A DNA stretch of 64,000 nt from Massiliimalia massiliensis (GTDB lineage: Bacteria; Bacillota; Clostridia; Oscillospirales; Ruminococcaceae): NCBI RefSeq assembly GCF_900155615.1, contig NZ_FUHT01000004.1, positions 372,001 to 436,000 on the forward strand, written 5' to 3'. Position 1 is the stretch's first letter, and every line of letters begins with the position of its first letter. The notes below the pieces were generated by a model. The model saw only the letters and a list, made by a program, of their open reading frames with translations, was not told the origin of the DNA and made no database searches. This document shows positions 60,686-64,000 of this stretch, piece by piece. A program made the translations under genes and the position numbers.

Positions 60686-61594
60686 ATGAAAAAAAGCTTT
60701 CTGAAGGATAAGAGTGAGTTGAAGCGCTGGGCGGGACTTTTCTTTGTACTGCCGGCTTTTATATATCATTTCATTGTGGTAATTGTTCCATCCCTGAAAA
60801 CGCTCTATCTCTCCTTTTTTGACTGGAACGGAATCGGGAATCCTACCTTTGTTGGGCTGGATAATTTTGTTGAAATGTTTACCACAGATGAGGTTCTTCC
60901 GGTCGCGCTGAAGAACACAACGATCTGGACGCTCTGGTTTGTCACGGTGCCGATTGTGATTTCAATTTTTGTTGCAGTATGGGTATCCGGAGTCAAGCAT
61001 TCCAAGCTGCAGATGTTTTACCGTACGACCTATTTCCTTCCCTATGTGCTATCTGCGGCTATTGCGGGAAAAATCTGGTCAAATTTCTATAATCCGTATT
61101 ATGGGTTTACCACGATTTTTAAATCCATGGGATTGGATGGGCTGGCGGATATTATGTGGCTGGGAGATCCTAAGATTGCGCTGTTCTCAGTGGCATTTGT
61201 CAGCAACTGGAGCTGGTGGGGGTTTGTAATGGTGCTGTTTATCTCGGCACTGCAGCAGATCGACCCCACGCTTTACGAGGCCGCGAGCATTGACGGCGCC
61301 GGGAGGGCAAGGCTGTTCTGGCATGTAACTGTGCCGGGGGTCAGCCCGACCATTGTATTTATTGTCGCGATGAGCCTGATGTGGTCGATCCTGTCCTTTG
61401 ACTTTGTCTGGGTCATGACGATGGGAGGCCCGGGCCAGGCGACAGAACTGCTGTCAACCTGGATTTATAAGAATGCGTTTGTCAATTACAGGGCTGGTTA
61501 CGCGAACGCTATCTGTATTCTGCAAAGTGTGATTGTACTTGCAATTTTCTTTGTAAACCAGCTAGTACGGAAGAAAGTGGAGGAAGCGGTATGA
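60686..61594 (+). CDS. Sugar ABC transporter permease (MalF type), second importer
   Basis: A 302-residue permease with six membrane segments and EAA loop TLYEAASIDGAGRARLFWHVTVPG. The start at 60686 follows GGTGGAG. It overlaps the MalG-type gene by 4 bases. Confidence 0.96.
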   Translation: MKKSFLKDKSELKRWAGLFFVLPAFIYHFIVVIVPSLKTLYLSFFDWNGIGNPTFVGLDNFVEMFTTDEVLPVALKNTTIWTLWFVTVPIVISIFVAVWVSGVKHSKLQMFYRTTYFLPYVLSAAIAGKIWSNFYNPYYGFTTIFKSMGLDGLADIMWLGDPKIALFSVAFVSNWSWWGFVMVLFISALQQIDPTLYEAASIDGAGRARLFWHVTVPGVSPTIVFIVAMSLMWSILSFDFVWVMTMGGPGQATELLSTWIYKNAFVNYRAGYANAICILQSVIVLAIFFVNQLVRKKVEEAV

Positions 61595-62430
61595 GTACTG
61601 TAAAGAAAAGAAGTCCGATTCTCAACGTGCTAATCCACGCAGTGTTGATTTTTTTGGCTGCATTCCAGCTTTTTCCGCTTGTAGTGCTGTTTATCAACAC
61701 ACTGAGAACCGACGTGGAGATTAAGCACATGCCAATTGGGCTGCCGGAACACGCGTCCTTTCTCAATTATGCAGAGACCTGGGTTAAGGGGAGCTATGCG
61801 GTCGCGTTCCGCAACAGCATTTTTATCGGGGCATGCGTAATTGTCATTGTTCTGGTAGGGGCGGGCCTGGCGGCTTATGGCGTTGCAAGGCTTAAAATAC
61901 CAGGCCGGAATTTCTTTATTGGGTATTTTATGCTGGGCATGTCCTTTCCGGCGTTTATGTATATTGTCCCGCTTTATTACAATTTCAGCGAAATGGGATT
62001 AGTCAATACACATGCCAGCGTGATTATTATTTATGCGGCAAGCTATATCCCGTTCTCCATGCTTTTGATCCGCACCTTCCTGGTGGGAATCCCCAGGGAA
62101 CTGGAGGAAGCAGGAAAGATCGATGGATGCAGTGAATTCGGTGTGTTCCTGCATGTCACAATGCCGCTCTCCCTGCCAATTCTTGCTACAGTGGCGTTGA
62201 TTGTATTCGTCTGGTGCTGGAATGAATTCCTATGGGCAAACACCTTCCTGACAACGGATGATATTCGGACGGTTTCTACCCGGTTTTATAAATTCGTCGG
62301 GGAATGGAGCCGTGATCTTGCCAAAATTTATACGGCCGGGATGATTGCTCTGGGCCCGATTATTGTACTGTATCTCTGCCTGCAAAAAACCTTTATAGAA
62401 GGACTGACGCAGGGCGGAGTAAAAGGCTAA
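61591..62430 (+). CDS. Carbohydrate ABC transporter permease (MalG type), second importer
   Basis: A 279-residue permease with six membrane segments, EAA loop ELEEAGKIDGCSEFGVFLHVTMPL and C-terminus KTFIEGLTQGGVKG. GTGGAGG precedes the ATG. It is coupled to the MalF-type gene by overlap. Confidence 0.96.
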   Translation: MSTVKKRSPILNVLIHAVLIFLAAFQLFPLVVLFINTLRTDVEIKHMPIGLPEHASFLNYAETWVKGSYAVAFRNSIFIGACVIVIVLVGAGLAAYGVARLKIPGRNFFIGYFMLGMSFPAFMYIVPLYYNFSEMGLVNTHASVIIIYAASYIPFSMLLIRTFLVGIPRELEEAGKIDGCSEFGVFLHVTMPLSLPILATVALIVFVWCWNEFLWANTFLTTDDIRTVSTRFYKFVGEWSRDLAKIYTAGMIALGPIIVLYLCLQKTFIEGLTQGGVKG

Positions 62431-62452
62431 AAATGATGGGAGGAAAAGGAGA

Positions 62453-63442
62453 ATGAGACAGATTATCATGACCGGACCGGGTACCAGCCGGGTGGCGGAT
62501 GTTCCGGTGCCTGAAATCACCGAGGAAGAGCTTTTAGTCAGGGTAACCTATACCGGGATGTGCCATTCGGAATGGTATCCGTGGAATACAGCGAAGGCAG
62601 GGGAGATCTTTGGACACGAGCCGGTTGGCGTAGTGGAAAAGGCCGGAAAAAACGTAAAGGGCTTTCAGCCGGGAGACCGGGTATCCGGTTTGGCTGGCGG
62701 CTACGCGGAATATATTGTAATGCGGCCGGAACGGACGATCCATGTCCCTGATCATGTGCCGGATGAGGATGCTGTACTGGAACCCTTGTCCTGCCTGCTG
62801 AGCGGGGCGGAGCGTGTCCCGGTTGTTACGCCTGGCTGCACTGTGGCGATTGTCGGAGCCGGATATATGGGACTGGGGATGCTCTCTCTGCTGAAGCTCA
62901 AAGGCGCAGGAAAAATCATTGTTGTCGACCCGAGGGAGGAAGCGCGTGAGAACGCCCTGAGGATGGGAGCTGCCGAGGTGTATGCTCCGGATAATATTCC
63001 TGCAGAATATATTTTGAACTGGGAAACAATGGATCAGGATTTGAGCAAAAAGGATCAGGAAGTGGATCTCTTTAAAACGGGCGTTCCCATCGTCATTGAA
63101 TTTGCGGGAACCGAAAGCGCGCTGCGCTTGGCCGGAGATATGGTGTGTGCTCATGGATTTTTGGGAGTCGGCGGGTATCATAATAATGACTGTGACCGGA
63201 GCATTGATTTTAAACTGTGGAACTTTAAATCCTTCACTCTGGAAAACCTGCACGAACGCAGGAATGAATACCAGGCGAGTCTCTGTCAGAAGTGTATGGA
63301 TCTCATTGCAAGCGGTCAGTGGAAGTTTACCGGTATGAGCCGCCATATCTACGAAATGGAGGACTTTGACCGTGCGAATCGAGAGATGGAGGAAAAGCCG
63401 AGAGGGTATATCAAGGCGTTGGTTCGCTGTTCGAAGGAATAA
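62453..63442 (+). CDS. Zinc-dependent medium-chain dehydrogenase
   Basis: A 329-residue MDR protein. Catalytic zinc ligands are Cys in TGMCHSEW and His-Glu in FGHEPVG; the cofactor motif is IVGAGYMGLGML with an acidic residue after the next strand (VVDPRE), favouring NAD(H). The structural-zinc loop with four cysteines is absent. Such enzymes oxidise polyols or sugars. Being last in the importer operon, it probably takes the first catabolic step on the imported compound. Confidence 0.9.
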   Translation: MRQIIMTGPGTSRVADVPVPEITEEELLVRVTYTGMCHSEWYPWNTAKAGEIFGHEPVGVVEKAGKNVKGFQPGDRVSGLAGGYAEYIVMRPERTIHVPDHVPDEDAVLEPLSCLLSGAERVPVVTPGCTVAIVGAGYMGLGMLSLLKLKGAGKIIVVDPREEARENALRMGAAEVYAPDNIPAEYILNWETMDQDLSKKDQEVDLFKTGVPIVIEFAGTESALRLAGDMVCAHGFLGVGGYHNNDCDRSIDFKLWNFKSFTLENLHERRNEYQASLCQKCMDLIASGQWKFTGMSRHIYEMEDFDRANREMEEKPRGYIKALVRCSKE

Positions 63443-63469
63443 ACGAGAGACGAATAAATCAGCCCGATC

Positions 63470-63504
63470 AAAGGAGGGAGCAGGAAAACTGCTCCCTCCT
63501 TTTA
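63470..63504 (+). terminator. Terminator of the second importer operon
   Basis: AAAGGAGGGAGCAG / CTGCTCCCTCCTTT with a 6-base loop and following T. Confidence 0.85.
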
Positions 63505-63598
63505 CGGAATGTTCATGATATAGGCTTGATTTTTCTATATCACTTCCTGTAAAATAGATAATAATGCCTAGCTATCGTTTGTTGCGGGGAGGGATTGT

Positions 63599-64000
63599 AT
63601 GGAACAAGTGATTGCATTTTTAAACACCTATTATCTGGTGATCGCCCGCTTTTTATTTGTTATTTATGCTGTGATTATTCTAATACAGTTAAAACGGTGT
63701 ATGTTTCACCGCTCAGAAACAACAAAGGTTTTAGCTGTGTTAAATGTGGAGGACGGAGCGATCCGTCTGCCGATCACCCATTACGAAACAACCATTGGAC
63801 GTTCGAAAGCCTGCGACGTAGTGGTGCCGCTGCCGGTTATGTCAAGGCAGCACGCCGTTTTGTCGATGGAAGAAAACGGAATGTGGAAGATCAGCGATAC
63901 CAACTCCAACGGCGGGATTTCTGTCAATGGAGAAGACCTGGAGCAGGACAGCCTGATCAGCGTTGGGGATGAAATTTCTATGGCCGGCGTCAAGATGCGG
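63599..64000 (+). CDS. FHA-domain membrane protein, N-terminal part (runs off right edge)
   Basis: At least 134 residues. The ATG at 63599 follows GGGGAGGG. A single N-terminal membrane segment (about 11-33) is followed by an FHA domain: TTIGRSKACDVVVPLPVMSRQHA, then ISDTNSNGGISVNGE, which carry the GR, SxxH and N-G residues that bind phosphothreonine. In Firmicutes such genes often lie next to FtsW/penicillin-binding-protein genes and act with Ser/Thr kinases; the right neighbour is outside the window. Confidence 0.88.
   Translation, partial: MEQVIAFLNTYYLVIARFLFVIYAVIILIQLKRCMFHRSETTKVLAVLNVEDGAIRLPITHYETTIGRSKACDVVVPLPVMSRQHAVLSMEENGMWKISDTNSNGGISVNGEDLEQDSLISVGDEISMAGVKMR

Overview
The window looks like a chromosome segment from an anaerobic, probably gut-associated Clostridia (Firmicutes). 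The evidence is strong AGGAGG-type ribosome binding sites, many T-tailed hairpin terminators, YesM/YesN-type two-component systems, MalF/MalG-type sugar importers, tandem large serine recombinases and SPP1-like phage genes. No species can be named from sequence alone.

Layout. (1) 1-4.6 kb: the right end of an integrative element, with the tail of a MazF/PemK-like toxin, a SHOCT-like protein and three tandem large serine recombinases, the middle one lacking the catalytic domain. It ends at a tRNA 3'-end fragment. (2) 4.6-9.8 kb: a decayed prophage with a broken integrase, a portal tail, a MuF capsid/toxin gene followed by small immunity-like genes, a truncated scaffold gene, an XRE/DUF6514 pair and a second tRNA-like remnant. 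(3) 10.0-23.9 kb: two divergent catabolic blocks around an IclR regulator. The minus block has two PF12831-type FAD oxidoreductases and a sugar ABC importer. The plus block has a TIM-barrel isomerase, a D-2-hydroxyacid dehydrogenase, two more FAD oxidoreductases and a glyoxylate-carboligase-like enzyme. The set resembles the IclR/gcl-hyi-glxR logic of glyoxylate use. (4) 24-31.3 kb: an ABC-2 exporter, a DUF3592 protein, a tyrosine recombinase next to a 265-bp segment bounded by exact 26-bp inverted repeats (a likely invertible switch) in front of an orphan 92-aa gene, an acyltransferase/esterase/DUF6320 operon, and a triple 111-bp repeat with the look of structured RNA. (5) 31.3-38.8 kb: a cold-shock gene, two MATE pumps, a MarR regulator, a decayed LysR/aldo-keto reductase/carboxymuconolactone decarboxylase group, a maltose-type acetyltransferase and a LacI regulator. 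(6) 39-63.4 kb: carbohydrate use. It has an SDR, a TolB-like propeller, a histidine kinase/AraC regulator pair divergent from a stand-alone sugar-binding lipoprotein, a complete sugar importer with Hyi-like isomerase, Gfo/Idh/MocA dehydrogenase, VOC protein, two aldo/keto reductases and a GH42 beta-galactosidase, then a second kinase/regulator/importer set ending in a medium-chain dehydrogenase. An FHA-domain gene runs off the right edge.

The most unusual signals are the recombinase-linked inverted repeats at 27.4-27.6 kb, the triple structured repeat at 30.9-31.2 kb, a 116-nt element present at 20.8 and 58.1 kb with a compensatory base-pair change, the phage MuF toxin-like gene, and the FAD-oxidoreductase/glyoxylate cluster with an atypical carboligase. 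All functions come from reading motifs; no database search was run.
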